A DNA stretch of 32,355 nt. It comes from Acetobacteraceae bacterium. Its GTDB lineage: Bacteria > Pseudomonadota > Alphaproteobacteria > Acetobacterales > Acetobacteraceae. A model generated the notes under the pieces. The model did no database searches and had not been told where the DNA came from. It saw only the letters and a list, made by a program, of their open reading frames with translations. The stretch is taken from assembly GCA_020848935.1 (NCBI GenBank), contig JADLHF010000196.1, forward strand, positions 1-32,355. The letters are read 5' to 3'. This document shows, one piece after another, positions 8,155 to 17,114 of the stretch. The position numbers and the translations under genes are program-made. How positions within the stretch are numbered: position 1 is the stretch's first letter; every line of letters starts with the position of its first letter.

Positions 8155-9102
8155 TCAGCCCCAGCCGCGCCGCAGCGCGGCCGCCACCGTTTCGATCAAC
8201 GACTGCGAGGCGCGGATGATCTTCCCCATGGTCAGGAAGCCATGCATCTGGTCGTTGTAGTGCAGGTGCGTCACCGCCACGCCCTCACGGTTCAGGCGCC
8301 GGGCGTATTCCATCCCTTCATCGCAAAGCGGATCATGCGCGCAGGTGACCACCATCGCCGGTGCCACCCCGGTCAGGGTGGCGGCGCGCAGCGGCGAGGC
8401 GCGCCAGTCGGCCACGTCGGCCGGCGACGGCAGGTAGTGGTCGATGAACCAGCGCATGGTGGAGGCGACGAGCGGATATCCCTCGGTGATGCGCTGGTAG
8501 CTTTCGTGCCCCATGCCCATGTCGGTCACCGGGTAGATCAGCAGCTGGAACCTGATTTCCGGCAGGTAGCCGTCACGCGCCATCAGGGCCATCACCGCGG
8601 CGATGTTGCCGCCGGCGCTGTCGCCGCCGACCGCCGCGCGCGCCGGGTCGATCCCCAGGCTGGCGGCATTGTTCAGGATCCATCGTGTGGCCGCCGCGGA
8701 ATCGGCGATGGCGCCGGGGAACCGGACCTCCGGCGCCAGGCGGTAATCCACCGCCACCACGCAGCATCCGGCGGCATTGGCGATGGCCCGGCAGACCTGG
8801 TCGTGGCTGTCCAGGTCGCCCAGCACCCAGCCGCCGCCGTGGTAGTACACCAGCACCGGCAGCGCCGTGCCTGCAACGCTGCCCGCCGCGCGGTACAGCC
8901 GCAGCTTCACCGGCCCGTTCGGCCCCGGTGCCTCCAGGTCGCGCAGCTCGGCCACCTCCGGCGGGTCTGGCTGCATCACCGTGCGCCCGGCGGCGAAGAA
9001 GCCGCGGGCCTCCGCGGGACTCAGCGTATTGAACGCCGGCCGCCCGGCCGCCTTGATCATGTCGAGCACGCACTGGGCATCGGGGTCGAGGATCATCGGC
9101 AT
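8155..9102 (-). CDS. Alpha/beta hydrolase, hormone-sensitive-lipase (family IV) esterase
   Basis: A 315-residue predicted carboxylesterase with every hallmark of the HSL family: oxyanion-hole HGGG at residues 88-91, nucleophile S162 in GDSAGG, acid D257 in HDPLCDEG, and H287 in MHGF. No signal peptide is visible, so it should be cytoplasmic. The ATG at 9102 (MPMILDPD) is chosen because the upstream extension from 9138 is Cys-rich and not family-like; an ATG at 9096 is also possible. It lies upstream of, and in line with, the SDR gene. The physiological ester is unknown. Confidence 0.9.
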   Translation of the reverse strand: MPMILDPDAQCVLDMIKAAGRPAFNTLSPAEARGFFAAGRTVMQPDPPEVAELRDLEAPGPNGPVKLRLYRAAGSVAGTALPVLVYYHGGGWVLGDLDSHDQVCRAIANAAGCCVVAVDYRLAPEVRFPGAIADSAAATRWILNNAASLGIDPARAAVGGDSAGGNIAAVMALMARDGYLPEIRFQLLIYPVTDMGMGHESYQRITEGYPLVASTMRWFIDHYLPSPADVADWRASPLRAATLTGVAPAMVVTCAHDPLCDEGMEYARRLNREGVAVTHLHYNDQMHGFLTMGKIIRASQSLIETVAAALRRGWG

Positions 9103-9201
9103 TTCCGTTGCTTGGACGGAGCAGCATCCTCGCGCCATCGGGTGCGGTCAACCCGATCGGGCTGGTGCCATGGGGGAAAGGCAAAGGCAGGAAGGGAAGG
9201 C

Positions 9202-9313
9202 TTTCTTTTTCTGAAGAAAAAGAAGCAAAAAGACGTTTGATAATTTCGTAACGGCCGGGATCGATCCGATCCCCAGTCATGAAAGTTTTTTGGTTCTTTT
9301 TTCAAAAAGGAAC
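9202..9313 (-). repeat. Double-hairpin intergenic element, copy 3 (motA / esterase gap)
   Basis: In minus orientation. Hairpin B (9202-9225) differs from the consensus only at its first base. Hairpin A (9293-9313) is one base shorter and contains a G-T wobble (arm AAAAAGGAAC). The spacer is the most divergent of the family: the outer CAAAAA/TTTTTTG pairing remains, but the adjacent stem is weak, and a separate GGGATC/GATCCC hairpin lies inside it. On the minus strand, hairpin A comes 43 nt after the motA stop. Confidence 0.85.
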
Positions 9314-9356
9314 TGCTTGCTAAATCCTTCTTCCTACTGGCCGCATCCCCGCCGCC

Positions 9357-10223
9357 TCACGCGATCTGCAGGTTCTGCGCCGCGGTTTCCAGCTCCTGGA
9401 AGCTGGGCATGTGCTGGTTCGGTGCCGATTTGCGGCCGGTCTCGATGCTCACCTGGGGCGCGTTGCCGTGCAGGTGGGCGACCAGCACGGCGCGGATGAC
9501 CTCGTAGAACCGCGCCTCCTCCTCCACCACGCCTTTCAGCCGGGCGGCGCAGGGGCCGACCATGCCATAGGCCATCAGCACACCCATGAAGGTGCCAACC
9601 AGGGCGCCGCCGATCATGCCGCCCAACACCGCCGGCGGCTCGTTGATCGACGACATCGTCTTGATCACGCCCAGCACGGCGGCGACGATGCCCAGTGCCG
9701 GCAGCGCGTCGGCGATGTTCTGCAGCGCGTGCGCGCTGTGCAACTCCTCGGCCAGCGTTTTCTTCAGCTCGCGCGTCATCATGTCTTCGATCTGGTTGGG
9801 ATCGTCGGCATTCATGCCCACCATGCGCAGGTAGTCGCAGACCATGGCGCAGGCATGGTGGTTCTTCAGCAGCTTGGGGAACTTCTGGAAGGCGGGGCTG
9901 TCTTCCGGCTTTTCGATGTGGGCTTCCAGCGCCATTGCCCCCTTGGTGCTGGCCAGGCGGACGAAGTAGTACAGCAGGCTCAGCAGCTCGATGTAGTCGG
10001 CTTTCTTGAAGACCGCGCCCTTGAACGCCTTGCTGAAGCCGTGCAGCAGATGCTTCACGTCGTGCATCGAGTTGGACATCAGGAAGATGCCCACCGCAGC
10101 ACCGCCGATCGACCACACCTCGAACGGCAACGCCTTCATGATCGTGCCGAAGCTGCCACCATGCACCAGGTAGCTGCCGAACACGCAGAACATCAGGAAG
10201 CCGAGTCCGCCCAGTAACAACAT
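9357..10223 (-). CDS. motA: Flagellar motor stator protein MotA
   Basis: A 288-residue inner-membrane stator subunit that forms the ion channel with MotB and transmits torque to the flagellar rotor. It has the N-terminal helices (LLLGGLGFLMFCVFGSYLV), a large cytoplasmic loop (about residues 60-170) with the conserved DYLRMV segment, and the two C-terminal helices with ADALPALGIVAAVLGVIKTM and GTFMGVLMAYGMVGPCAARL, carrying the channel prolines. Length matches the long MotA class. It lies 47 nt after motB on the same strand. No other flagellar gene is in the window. A double-hairpin element follows 43 nt after its stop. Confidence 0.95.
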   Translation of the reverse strand: MLLLGGLGFLMFCVFGSYLVHGGSFGTIMKALPFEVWSIGGAAVGIFLMSNSMHDVKHLLHGFSKAFKGAVFKKADYIELLSLLYYFVRLASTKGAMALEAHIEKPEDSPAFQKFPKLLKNHHACAMVCDYLRMVGMNADDPNQIEDMMTRELKKTLAEELHSAHALQNIADALPALGIVAAVLGVIKTMSSINEPPAVLGGMIGGALVGTFMGVLMAYGMVGPCAARLKGVVEEEARFYEVIRAVLVAHLHGNAPQVSIETGRKSAPNQHMPSFQELETAAQNLQIA

Positions 10224-10270
10224 GTCCGGGGCCTATCCGTGAAATGCGAGGCTGAGGCTGGCGCGCGCCA

Positions 10271-11401
10271 TCATGGCACCGCGCGGGTATCGCGCAGCAC
10301 AGTGATGGCGATGCGGCGGTTGGCGGCGGCGAACGGGTCGGCGGGCAGCAGCGGGTCGCGGTCGGCATTGCCGGTGACGCTGCGCAGCCGCGCCTCGGCC
10401 ACGCCCTGTTCCACCAGCAGCCGGCGGGTGGCGTTGGCGCGTTCGGCGGACAATTCCCAGTTGCTGCGATCCGAGCCGCGGAACGGGGTGGCGTCGGTAT
10501 GGCCGGAGATCGACAGCTTCTCGCCCATGGCGGAAATCACCGGGGCGATCTTCAACAGCAATGCCCGGGCGCGGTCGTGCAGCATCGAGGAGCCGCTGGC
10601 GAACATCGGCGTGTGGTCCTCGTCCAGCAGCTGGATGCGCAGGCCCTCCGGGGTCTGGTCGATGGCCAGCTGGGCGGCGAGTTCGCGCAGCTGCGGGTCG
10701 TTGCGCACCGCGTCGCGGATCTGCTCGGCGGCCTGCTCGAACGCCTCGCGCTCGCGCCGCTCCAGTTCGGCGCGCAGGGCAGCGTCGTCGATCGGCCGGC
10801 CGGCGGTGGCAGGATGGGCAGCCGACGGCGTGTTCACGCCGCTGCCGGCATTGGCCAGGCGCTGCGCTTGGCCCAGCGCCTGGGCCGGCGTGGGTGCGGC
10901 GTTGGCGGCCGTGCCGCCGCCGGGCGATTGGCGGCCGGCCTGCTGGCTGGCCCGCGTGCCGCGCCCGCCGCCGGGGTCGGCCTCTTGCCCTTCGGGTCGG
11001 CGGGGCTCCTCGGCGGCACCGCGGGTGCTGGCATTCGGCGCCTGGTCGAATTCGGGGTTGTCCTGCTCGTCCGCCTGCTCGGCCCGGCCGGGGACGACCG
11101 ACTGCGCGCCCCGGTCGCTCACCAGTTCGCCGCGCTCGTACGGCGTGCGGCCGCCGAAGATGTGCCCGTTGCCGGACGAGCCCTGGCTCAGCACATTGGT
11201 CGGCGTGAAATAATCGGCCAGCCCGCGCCGCTGCTCCTCGGTGGTGGCGTTCAGCAGCCACATCAGCAGGAAGAACGCCATCATCGCGGTGACGAAATCG
11301 GCGTAGGCGACCTTCCAGGCGCCGCCATGGTGGCCGGCCTCGATGATCTCCTCGCGCTTGATGATCACGTTGCGGCTCTTGCCGCCCTGCTTGCCCGCCA
11401 T
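10271..11401 (-). CDS. motB: Flagellar motor stator protein MotB (OmpA-like C-terminus)
   Basis: A 376-residue stator protein anchoring the motor to peptidoglycan. The N-terminus KREEIIEAGHHGGAWKVAYADF leads into the single transmembrane helix; D35 in YADFVTAMMAF is the expected ion-binding aspartate. A long, low-complexity periplasmic linker rich in Pro, Gly, Ala and Gln (about residues 90-200) precedes the OmpA/MotB domain with ISGHTD, NWELSAERANATRRLL and NRRIAITVL. The ATG at 11401 is preferred over one at 11425 because MAGKQGGKSR resembles known MotB starts. The hydrophilic linker is long for the family. It is followed by motA. Confidence 0.94.
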   Translation of the reverse strand: MAGKQGGKSRNVIIKREEIIEAGHHGGAWKVAYADFVTAMMAFFLLMWLLNATTEEQRRGLADYFTPTNVLSQGSSGNGHIFGGRTPYERGELVSDRGAQSVVPGRAEQADEQDNPEFDQAPNASTRGAAEEPRRPEGQEADPGGGRGTRASQQAGRQSPGGGTAANAAPTPAQALGQAQRLANAGSGVNTPSAAHPATAGRPIDDAALRAELERREREAFEQAAEQIRDAVRNDPQLRELAAQLAIDQTPEGLRIQLLDEDHTPMFASGSSMLHDRARALLLKIAPVISAMGEKLSISGHTDATPFRGSDRSNWELSAERANATRRLLVEQGVAEARLRSVTGNADRDPLLPADPFAAANRRIAITVLRDTRAVP

Positions 11402-11485
11402 CGATTCCGCCTTCCGCACCGCCATCGCGGCGGTCGGCTGCGTTGTCGCAGGCTTTGCTTAACCGATGGTTGCGCGGGGCCGGCG

Positions 11486-12181
11486 TTATCGCGGCGGCGG
11501 GGATTTGTCAGGGAAGCGGCACCACTGCGCCGCCACGCAGCGCCAGCACTCCGGCTTGCGGGCCTTGCACACGTAGCGCCCGTGCAGGATCAGCCAGTGG
11601 TGGGCGTCGCGCAGCAGTGCTGGCGGAATGCGCTTTACCAGCGCGTCCTCCACCGCGCGCTCGTTCTTGCCCGGTGCCACGCCGGTGCGGTTGCCCAGGC
11701 GGAAGATGTGGGTATCCACCGCCATGGTGGCCTGTCCGAAGGCGACATTCAGCACCACGTTGGCGGTCTTGCGCCCGACACCCGGCAGCGCCTCCAGCGC
11801 CGCGCGTTCCGCCGGCACCTCGCCGCCATGGTGTTCGACCAGCCGGCGGGACAGTTCCACCACGTTCTTCGCCTTGCCCTGCCACAGCCCGATGCTGCGG
11901 ATATGGTGGGCCACGCCGTCCACCCCCAGCGCCACCATGGCGGCCGGCGTTGCCGCGGCGCGGAACAGCCCGGCGGTGGCGCGGTTCACCCCGGCATCGG
12001 TGGCCTGGGCCGACAGCACCACGGCCACCAGCAGGGTGTAGGGGCTGCTGTAGTCCAGTTCGCTGCGGGCGTCGGGATAGGCGGCGGCCAGGGCGCGGAT
12101 GAAGGGCTCCACCTCGGCACGCGGCATCGCCGGCGTCTTGCGGGGTGGGCGCGGCTTGCCGGGGGCGGCGGGTTTTGACAT
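11486..12181 (-). CDS. nth: Endonuclease III (DNA glycosylase/AP lyase)
   Basis: A 231-residue base-excision repair enzyme acting on oxidised pyrimidines and abasic sites. The helix-hairpin-helix motif LPGVGRKTA carries the catalytic K138, and the catalytic D156 lies in VDTHIF. The four iron-sulphur cysteines C205, C212, C215 and C221 have the canonical C-X6-C-X2-C-X5-C spacing. The ATG at 12181 is chosen because the upstream open frame runs into antisense of neighbouring genes. An extra basic, Pro-rich stretch (about 20 residues) precedes the core. The gene diverges from a DUF2244 gene across 73 nt. Confidence 0.95.
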   Translation of the reverse strand: MSKPAAPGKPRPPRKTPAMPRAEVEPFIRALAAAYPDARSELDYSSPYTLLVAVVLSAQATDAGVNRATAGLFRAAATPAAMVALGVDGVAHHIRSIGLWQGKAKNVVELSRRLVEHHGGEVPAERAALEALPGVGRKTANVVLNVAFGQATMAVDTHIFRLGNRTGVAPGKNERAVEDALVKRIPPALLRDAHHWLILHGRYVCKARKPECWRCVAAQWCRFPDKSPPPR

Positions 12182-12254
12182 GACGGGGACTGTCGCCGCC
12201 CGGGCGGCCGAACACAACCGGGGGGCGCAAGCCATCGTGACAGGAGGGCGGACG

Positions 12255-12770
12255 ATGACCGGGATGCGGCGCGAGGCCGTCGGGGACGAGGTGTTGTTCG
12301 AGGCGGTGATCGTGCCGCATCGCAGCCTGTCGCGGGTCGGGCTGCGCTGTCTGCTGGGCGTGGTGCTGGCGGGTTGCGTGGTCAGCAGCAGCGTCTTCGT
12401 GCTGGCCGGGGCCTGGCCGGTTGGGGTGTTCACCGGCGCCGAGCTGGTGCTGGCTGGCGCGCTGTTCCGCCTGCACATGCGCGCGGCGCGCGCCAGCGAG
12501 ATGCTGCTGCTGTCGCCGGACGGGCTGCGGGTGGTGCGCACCGCGCCCGATGGCGCGATGGAATCCCGCCGCCTGCCGGCCGACTGGATGACGGTGCGGC
12601 TGGAGGAACGGCCGGGCCGGGTGCCGGCGCTGCTGTTGCTGGGCCGCGGCGTGCGCGAGGAGGTGGGCGCGGCACTGGGCGAGGATGCCAAGCGCGACCT
12701 TGCCGCGGCATTGGCCGCCGCGCTGCACCGGCGCCGCAATCCGGTGTTCGACAATCCACAGCTGCGCTGA
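12255..12770 (+). CDS. DUF2244 family membrane protein
   Basis: A 171-residue protein with two closely spaced hydrophobic helices (about residues 27-47 and 52-70) and a soluble C-terminal part that begins LLLSPDGLRVVR. This architecture fits the DUF2244 family, which has no established function. The ATG at 12255 is supported by an excellent AGGAGG at 12242-12247. The opposite-strand nth gene starts 73 nt away; this pairing occurs in other alphaproteobacteria to my knowledge, but no functional link is shown. The C-terminus ends RRNPVFDNPQLR. Family assignment is by eye. Confidence 0.8.
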   Translation: MTGMRREAVGDEVLFEAVIVPHRSLSRVGLRCLLGVVLAGCVVSSSVFVLAGAWPVGVFTGAELVLAGALFRLHMRAARASEMLLLSPDGLRVVRTAPDGAMESRRLPADWMTVRLEERPGRVPALLLLGRGVREEVGAALGEDAKRDLAAALAAALHRRRNPVFDNPQLR

Positions 12771-12840
12771 ACGGCTTCAATCTTTGGTTGAGAACTGGCC
12801 GCTAGGGTGCACCTCCCTGCCGCAGCGGAGACCCCTTGCC

Positions 12841-14805
12841 GTGCCCGCTTCCCGCCCCCCGACCATGCCCGCGCCACCTCCACCCGTTGCCCGGCGCCTT
12901 CTGCTTGTCCTGCTGCTGAGCCTGTTGCCGCTGCTGGCTTACGAGATGGTTGCCGCCGAGGCGACGCGCCATGCCACGCTGGACTGGCTGGAGCGTGAAC
13001 TGCACGACGCCGCCCGCCAGGCCGCGGTGCGCGAGGCCGCGACGCTGGGCCAGGCGGCGGAGTTGCTCGATGCGGTTGCCGCTGCCCCGGCGATGCCGGC
13101 CGATGGGCTGTGCGCCGCATTGCAGGCCCGCCTCGCCGGCGGCCCCGCCGCTGTTGCGGCGCTGGCGGTGCATGGCGCCGATGCCAGCCCGGCCTGCACG
13201 CTGGTGACCGGTGCGGGAGGGGCCATCGGGACCGGGCATGTGCGCGCCGCCCTGGCCGCCGCGGGCGGGCTTACGCTTACCGCCGACCCTGCGGCCGGGC
13301 TGGTGCTGGCACGCCGTGTCGTGGTGGCCGGGGGGGGCGAGGCGGTGCTGGCGCTGGCCCTGGCGCCGTCCCACCTGTCGCCGCTGGCGCTGCCGTTGCG
13401 CCGTGACCTGGCGGTGCGCCGGCTGGTGGATCCCGACGATGGCGCGGTGCTGGCGACGCAGTCCGGCCCGGGGGTATTGGCCGGGGCGTCCGCCGGCGTG
13501 CTGCAGGCGCCGCGCCTGCTGGCGCCGCTGCGCGCCGGGGCACCCGATGGCGTGGTGCTGCTGCGCGACCTCGACCCCGCCGATCCCGGCGCGCGCTGGC
13601 TGGTCGGCCATGCCATGCTGCCGCTGAAGGCGGTGCGGGCGGCGATGCTGGTGGAACTGCCGTACGAGCCGCTGGTGGCCGAGGCCGATGCCCGCCGCCG
13701 CGACCAGTGGCTGGCGGCGCTGGCGATGGCGCTGCTGGGCGCCGGTGCGGCGTGGTTGCTGGCGCGCGTCGGCAGCCGCGCGGCGGTCCCGGTGCCGGTG
13801 CCGGTGCCGGCGCGGGTGGCCGGGGGACCGCCGGCCCAGGACCAGGCGCTGGCGGCGTTGCGCCCGGCCGGCGATTGGCTGCGCCACCAGGGCGACCTGG
13901 CGGCGGTGACCGAGGCGGCGGGCGAGATGTTCCTGCGCCTGGATGCCCGGTTGCGCGTGGTGTACGCCTCGCCGACCACCCGCCGCGTGCTGGGCTATGC
14001 CCCGGCCGAGATGGTTGACGCCGATCTGGCGGCCGAGCCGGGCTGGCAGGCCTGCCACGCCCAGCTGGAGGCCTTGCGGCGGGACGAGGCGCGGCCGGCG
14101 CCCTGCCGCATCCTTGCCCGCCGGCGCGATGACGGCGAGGTGTGGCTGGAGATCCGTGCCAGCCGGCTGGCCGATGGCGGATTCATGCTGGCCTGCCGCG
14201 ATGTCGGTGCGGAGCAGGCCATGCAGGCGGAGCTGGAACAGGCGCGGGCGCGTCTGGCCACGCTGGCGATGGCCGATCCCGTCTCGGGCCTGGCCAACCG
14301 GCCGCGCTTCGACAGCGCGCTGGCCGAGGAGACGCGGCGCGGCCGCCGGGCGCAGGAGCCGGTGTCGCTGGTGCTGCTGCGCCTGATCGACTGGCCCGGC
14401 CATGTCGCCCGCCACGGGGCTGCCGACGCGGATGCCGCCATCCGGCGGGTGGCCCGGCTGCTGACGGCGATGCTGCGCCGGCCGGGCGACCTGGCGGCCC
14501 GGCTGGACGACGACCTGTTCGCGGTGCTGCTGCCGACCACCGACCGCATCGGCGTGCAGCGCATGGCCGAGCGGCTGCAGGAATCGCTGGCGGCCGAATG
14601 GGCCGACGTGCCGGCCGACGCGGTGGAGGGGCGGATCGGGGCGTGCAGCATGCTGCCGATCGCCGAGGAGGACGGGCCCGACGCGGTGATGGCGTTGGCC
14701 AGCCAGGCGCTGCACGAAGCGACCGGCAACCAGGGCGGCCTGGCGCTCGCGCCGGCGGTCGTGCCCGCGCGGATCGAGACGGCGCGGGCGAGCCTGACGT
14801 CGTAA
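12841..14805 (+). CDS. Membrane PAS protein with degenerate GGDEF domain and intact I-site
   Basis: About 654 residues from a GTG start (12841, with GGAG about 10 nt upstream; ATG 12865 is the alternative). Order: a transmembrane helix at about residues 17-36, a periplasmic sensor region to about residue 290, a second helix near 295-315, a Pro/Val spacer, a PAS domain near 345-460 (FLRLDARLRVVYASPTTRRVLGY), a short coiled coil, then a GGDEF-type domain beginning ADPVSGLANRPRFD. The active-site signature is replaced: residues 556-560 read DDDLF. The usual metal-binding and FK/ND substrate motifs are also lost (LIDWPGH). An RxxD (R547-D550) sits exactly five residues upstream, as in the c-di-GMP inhibitory site. 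Probably a non-catalytic c-di-GMP receptor. Confidence 0.82.
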   Translation: MPASRPPTMPAPPPPVARRLLLVLLLSLLPLLAYEMVAAEATRHATLDWLERELHDAARQAAVREAATLGQAAELLDAVAAAPAMPADGLCAALQARLAGGPAAVAALAVHGADASPACTLVTGAGGAIGTGHVRAALAAAGGLTLTADPAAGLVLARRVVVAGGGEAVLALALAPSHLSPLALPLRRDLAVRRLVDPDDGAVLATQSGPGVLAGASAGVLQAPRLLAPLRAGAPDGVVLLRDLDPADPGARWLVGHAMLPLKAVRAAMLVELPYEPLVAEADARRRDQWLAALAMALLGAGAAWLLARVGSRAAVPVPVPVPARVAGGPPAQDQALAALRPAGDWLRHQGDLAAVTEAAGEMFLRLDARLRVVYASPTTRRVLGYAPAEMVDADLAAEPGWQACHAQLEALRRDEARPAPCRILARRRDDGEVWLEIRASRLADGGFMLACRDVGAEQAMQAELEQARARLATLAMADPVSGLANRPRFDSALAEETRRGRRAQEPVSLVLLRLIDWPGHVARHGAADADAAIRRVARLLTAMLRRPGDLAARLDDDLFAVLLPTTDRIGVQRMAERLQESLAAEWADVPADAVEGRIGACSMLPIAEEDGPDAVMALASQALHEATGNQGGLALAPAVVPARIETARASLTS

Positions 14806-14940
14806 GGCACGCGGGTCAGCGGGCGTGCGGCGCAATCCGCGGCTGCTGGCTGGCACGGGCCGGCCCGCGGTCGGCTTGCCTTGGCCGCACCGTGCGGGCA
14901 GTGTCCGCGCGAACAGGTGCGGCGAGCAAGGGGACGAGCG

Positions 14941-16506
14941 ATGGATGCCACGACACAGACGATGAACGGGGCGGAAAGCCTGGTGCACACGCTGCTGGCC
15001 AGCGGGGTGGATACCTGCTTCGCCAATCCCGGCACGTCGGAGATGCACTTTGTCGCCGCACTCGACCGGGTGCCGGGCATGCGCTGCGTGCTCGGCCTGT
15101 TCGAGGGCGTGGTGACCGGGGCGGCGGACGGCTATGCCCGCATCGCCGGCAAGCCGGCGGCCACGCTGCTGCATTGCGGGCCGGGCCTGGCGAACGGGCT
15201 GGCCAACCTGCACAACGGGCGGCGGGCCAGCACCATGATGGTGAACTGCGTCGGCGACCAGGCGACCTACCACCGGCCGCTGGATGCGCCGCTGACGGCC
15301 GATACCGAAGGCTTCGCGCGCGGCGTGTCCGGCTGGGTGCGGACAGCGACCACGGCGGCCGGGGTTGGCGCCGATGCCGCGGTGGCGGCGCAGATGGCGC
15401 AGGTCTCGCCCGGGCAGATCGCCACGCTGATCCTGCCGTCCGACACGTGCTGGGATGCCGGCGGCGTGGTCGGCAAGGCGCTGCCGGTGCCGGCGGCGCC
15501 GACCACGTCGCCCCATGCGGTGAAGGTGGCGGCGCAGTTGCTGCGCGACGGGCGCCGCACGCTGCTGCTGCTGGGCGGCAACGCGCTGCGCCAGGGGCCG
15601 ATGGCCGATGCCGCGCGCATCTGTGCGGCGACCGGGGCGAGCATGATGAGCCAGGGCAGCAACGGGCGGATGGAACGCGGGCGGGGCCGGCATCCGATCA
15701 ACAGCATTCCCTATCCGGTGGACCAGGCGGTGGCCGCGCTGAAGGATTTCGACACCATCATCCTGGTGGGCACGATCAAGCCGGTGATCTTCTTCGCCTA
15801 TCCCAACAAGCCCGGCTCGCCGGTGCGCGCCGATGCCACGCTGCATGCGCTGTCGCGGCCGGAGCACGACCAGGACCAGGCGCTGGCGGCCCTGGCGGCG
15901 GAACTCGGCAATCCCGCGGCCGTCGCCCCGCCGAGCCATGGCGCCAAGCCGGGCCTGGCGCGCGGGGCGGTCAGCAGCGAGGCCTTCGCCCAGTCGCTGA
16001 CCCACCTGATGCCGGACCAGGCGATCATCGCGAATGAGGCGGTGACCTTTGGCCGCGCCTTCGTCGGTGCCACGCATGCGGCGGCGCCGCATGACTGGAT
16101 GTCGGTGACCGGGGGGGCGATCGGCGGCGGGATGCCGCTGGCCACCGGTGCGGCGGTGGCCGCCCCCGACCGGCGGGTGATCAACCTGCAGGCCGACGGC
16201 TCGGCGATGTACACCATCCAGGCGCTGTGGACCCAGGCGCGCGAGAGGCTGGATGTCACCACGGTGATCTTCAACAACCGCAAGTACCAGATCCTGCTGG
16301 GCGAGCTGGCCAATGTCGGGGCCAATCCGGGCCGCACGGCGCTGGACATGATGGACCTGGGCAACCCGGACATCGACTTCGTGAAGCTGGCCAACGGCAT
16401 GGGGGTGGAGGCGGCGCGGGCCGATACCATGGAGCAGTTCAACGACCTGTTCGCCCAGTCGCTGGGCCGCCGCGGGCCGTTCCTGATCGACCTTGCGACC
16501 GCGTAG
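14941..16506 (+). CDS. Thiamine-diphosphate-dependent enzyme, acetolactate synthase/benzoylformate decarboxylase-like
   Basis: A 521-residue enzyme of the POX/ALS/BFDC family. The N-terminal Pyr domain has NPGTSEM (29-35), the catalytic glutamate E55 in GLFEGVVTGAADGYAR, and H78. The central domain follows. The C-terminal PP domain has the ThDP/Mg motif, ADGS at 418-421 with NN at 445-446. Two features favour a 2-oxo-acid decarboxylase over true acetolactate synthase: the SAMYTIQALWTQA segment resembles benzoylformate decarboxylase, and no ilvN-like regulatory subunit is adjacent. The first residue of the usual GDG(S/A) is Ala. ATG at 14941 follows a GGGGACGAG purine stretch. Annotation pipelines often label such proteins acetolactate synthase large subunit; the true substrate is uncertain. 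Confidence 0.85.
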   Translation: MDATTQTMNGAESLVHTLLASGVDTCFANPGTSEMHFVAALDRVPGMRCVLGLFEGVVTGAADGYARIAGKPAATLLHCGPGLANGLANLHNGRRASTMMVNCVGDQATYHRPLDAPLTADTEGFARGVSGWVRTATTAAGVGADAAVAAQMAQVSPGQIATLILPSDTCWDAGGVVGKALPVPAAPTTSPHAVKVAAQLLRDGRRTLLLLGGNALRQGPMADAARICAATGASMMSQGSNGRMERGRGRHPINSIPYPVDQAVAALKDFDTIILVGTIKPVIFFAYPNKPGSPVRADATLHALSRPEHDQDQALAALAAELGNPAAVAPPSHGAKPGLARGAVSSEAFAQSLTHLMPDQAIIANEAVTFGRAFVGATHAAAPHDWMSVTGGAIGGGMPLATGAAVAAPDRRVINLQADGSAMYTIQALWTQARERLDVTTVIFNNRKYQILLGELANVGANPGRTALDMMDLGNPDIDFVKLANGMGVEAARADTMEQFNDLFAQSLGRRGPFLIDLATA

Positions 16507-16566
16507 CGCGGGGTGCGGGCGGCGCCGGGAATTATTTCGATAACGTAACAAAAACGCCACGCCGAT

Positions 16567-16587
16567 GCGCCCCCCGTTCGGGGGCGC
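16567..16587 (+). terminator. GC-rich hairpin after the ThDP enzyme gene
   Basis: Perfect 8-bp stem GCGCCCCC / GGGGGCGC around a five-base loop, 60 nt downstream of the stop codon. No U-tract follows, so it is a termination or mRNA-end candidate rather than a classical intrinsic terminator. Confidence 0.4.
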
Positions 16588-16639
16588 GGAGCGGATGGGG
16601 GTGGCGCGGGGGCGGGTGGCGCGCGGGCGGGCTGCCGAC

Positions 16640-17114
16640 GCGGCCGCGTGGCGGCGGGGCGCGCGCGGCGCATCGGCGCGGATGACCGGTGGCCGGCGGG
16701 CCGGATTCGGGCGGCGCGGCTGCGCGCGCGGCGGTCGGCGCGCGGGACCGGGTGATGGTGCGCGCACGGTCCGGTGGCGCGGCGGCGCCGGGCAGGGAAC
16801 CGGCGGACGCGGCCTCGATGGGCGTGGCTCCGGCGGGCGTGGCTCCAGTGGGCGTGGCTCCGGTGGGCGTGGCTCCGGTGGGCGTGGCTCCGGTGGGCGT
16901 TGATCCCTTGGGTGGGGGGCCGGGTTTGGAGCGGGGGGAGGAGGCCGGCCTGCCAGAGTTCGATGAGGTTTTCCAGGCGGCTGAAGAGGCGCGCGAGGAG
17001 GGCCATGAGCAGGGCGTGCAGGCTTTCGGGCAGCCATATCGGGCCCGTGCCCGCCGTGGCGGCGGTGCGCAGGCCGGCGATCCCGGCGACCAGAGGGGAT
17101 TGGGTTACTAACAT
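16640..17114 (-). other. Coding-like minus-strand segment, 3' end unresolved
   Basis: Reading the minus strand from ATG 17114 (or GTG 17162) gives a plausible protein N-terminus: an alanine-rich start, then the amphipathic stretch LPESLHALLMALLARLFSR followed by LENLIELWQAGLLPP, with third codon positions almost all G/C. It then enters (AHRSH)n pentapeptide repeats and a very Arg/Pro-rich region. The frame does not stop until 15798, deep in antisense to the ThDP gene, so the true end is unclear: a frameshifted, decayed or small unannotated gene. It lies just downstream of, and in line with, the four-helix membrane protein gene. I do not recognise a function. Confidence 0.35.
16820..16909. repeat. 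15-bp tandem repeat (six units)
   Basis: Six consecutive 15-bp units, consensus GGGCGTGGCTCCGGT; the last is degenerate (GGGCGTTGATCCCTT). The unit is a multiple of three and encodes AHRSH in the minus-strand coding-like frame. It resembles a slippage-generated minisatellite. Confidence 0.95.

Noticed and set aside
12841-14805. Active diguanylate cyclase
   Set aside because: The GGDEF signature reads DDDLF and the metal-binding and substrate motifs are missing, so cyclase activity is not supported.
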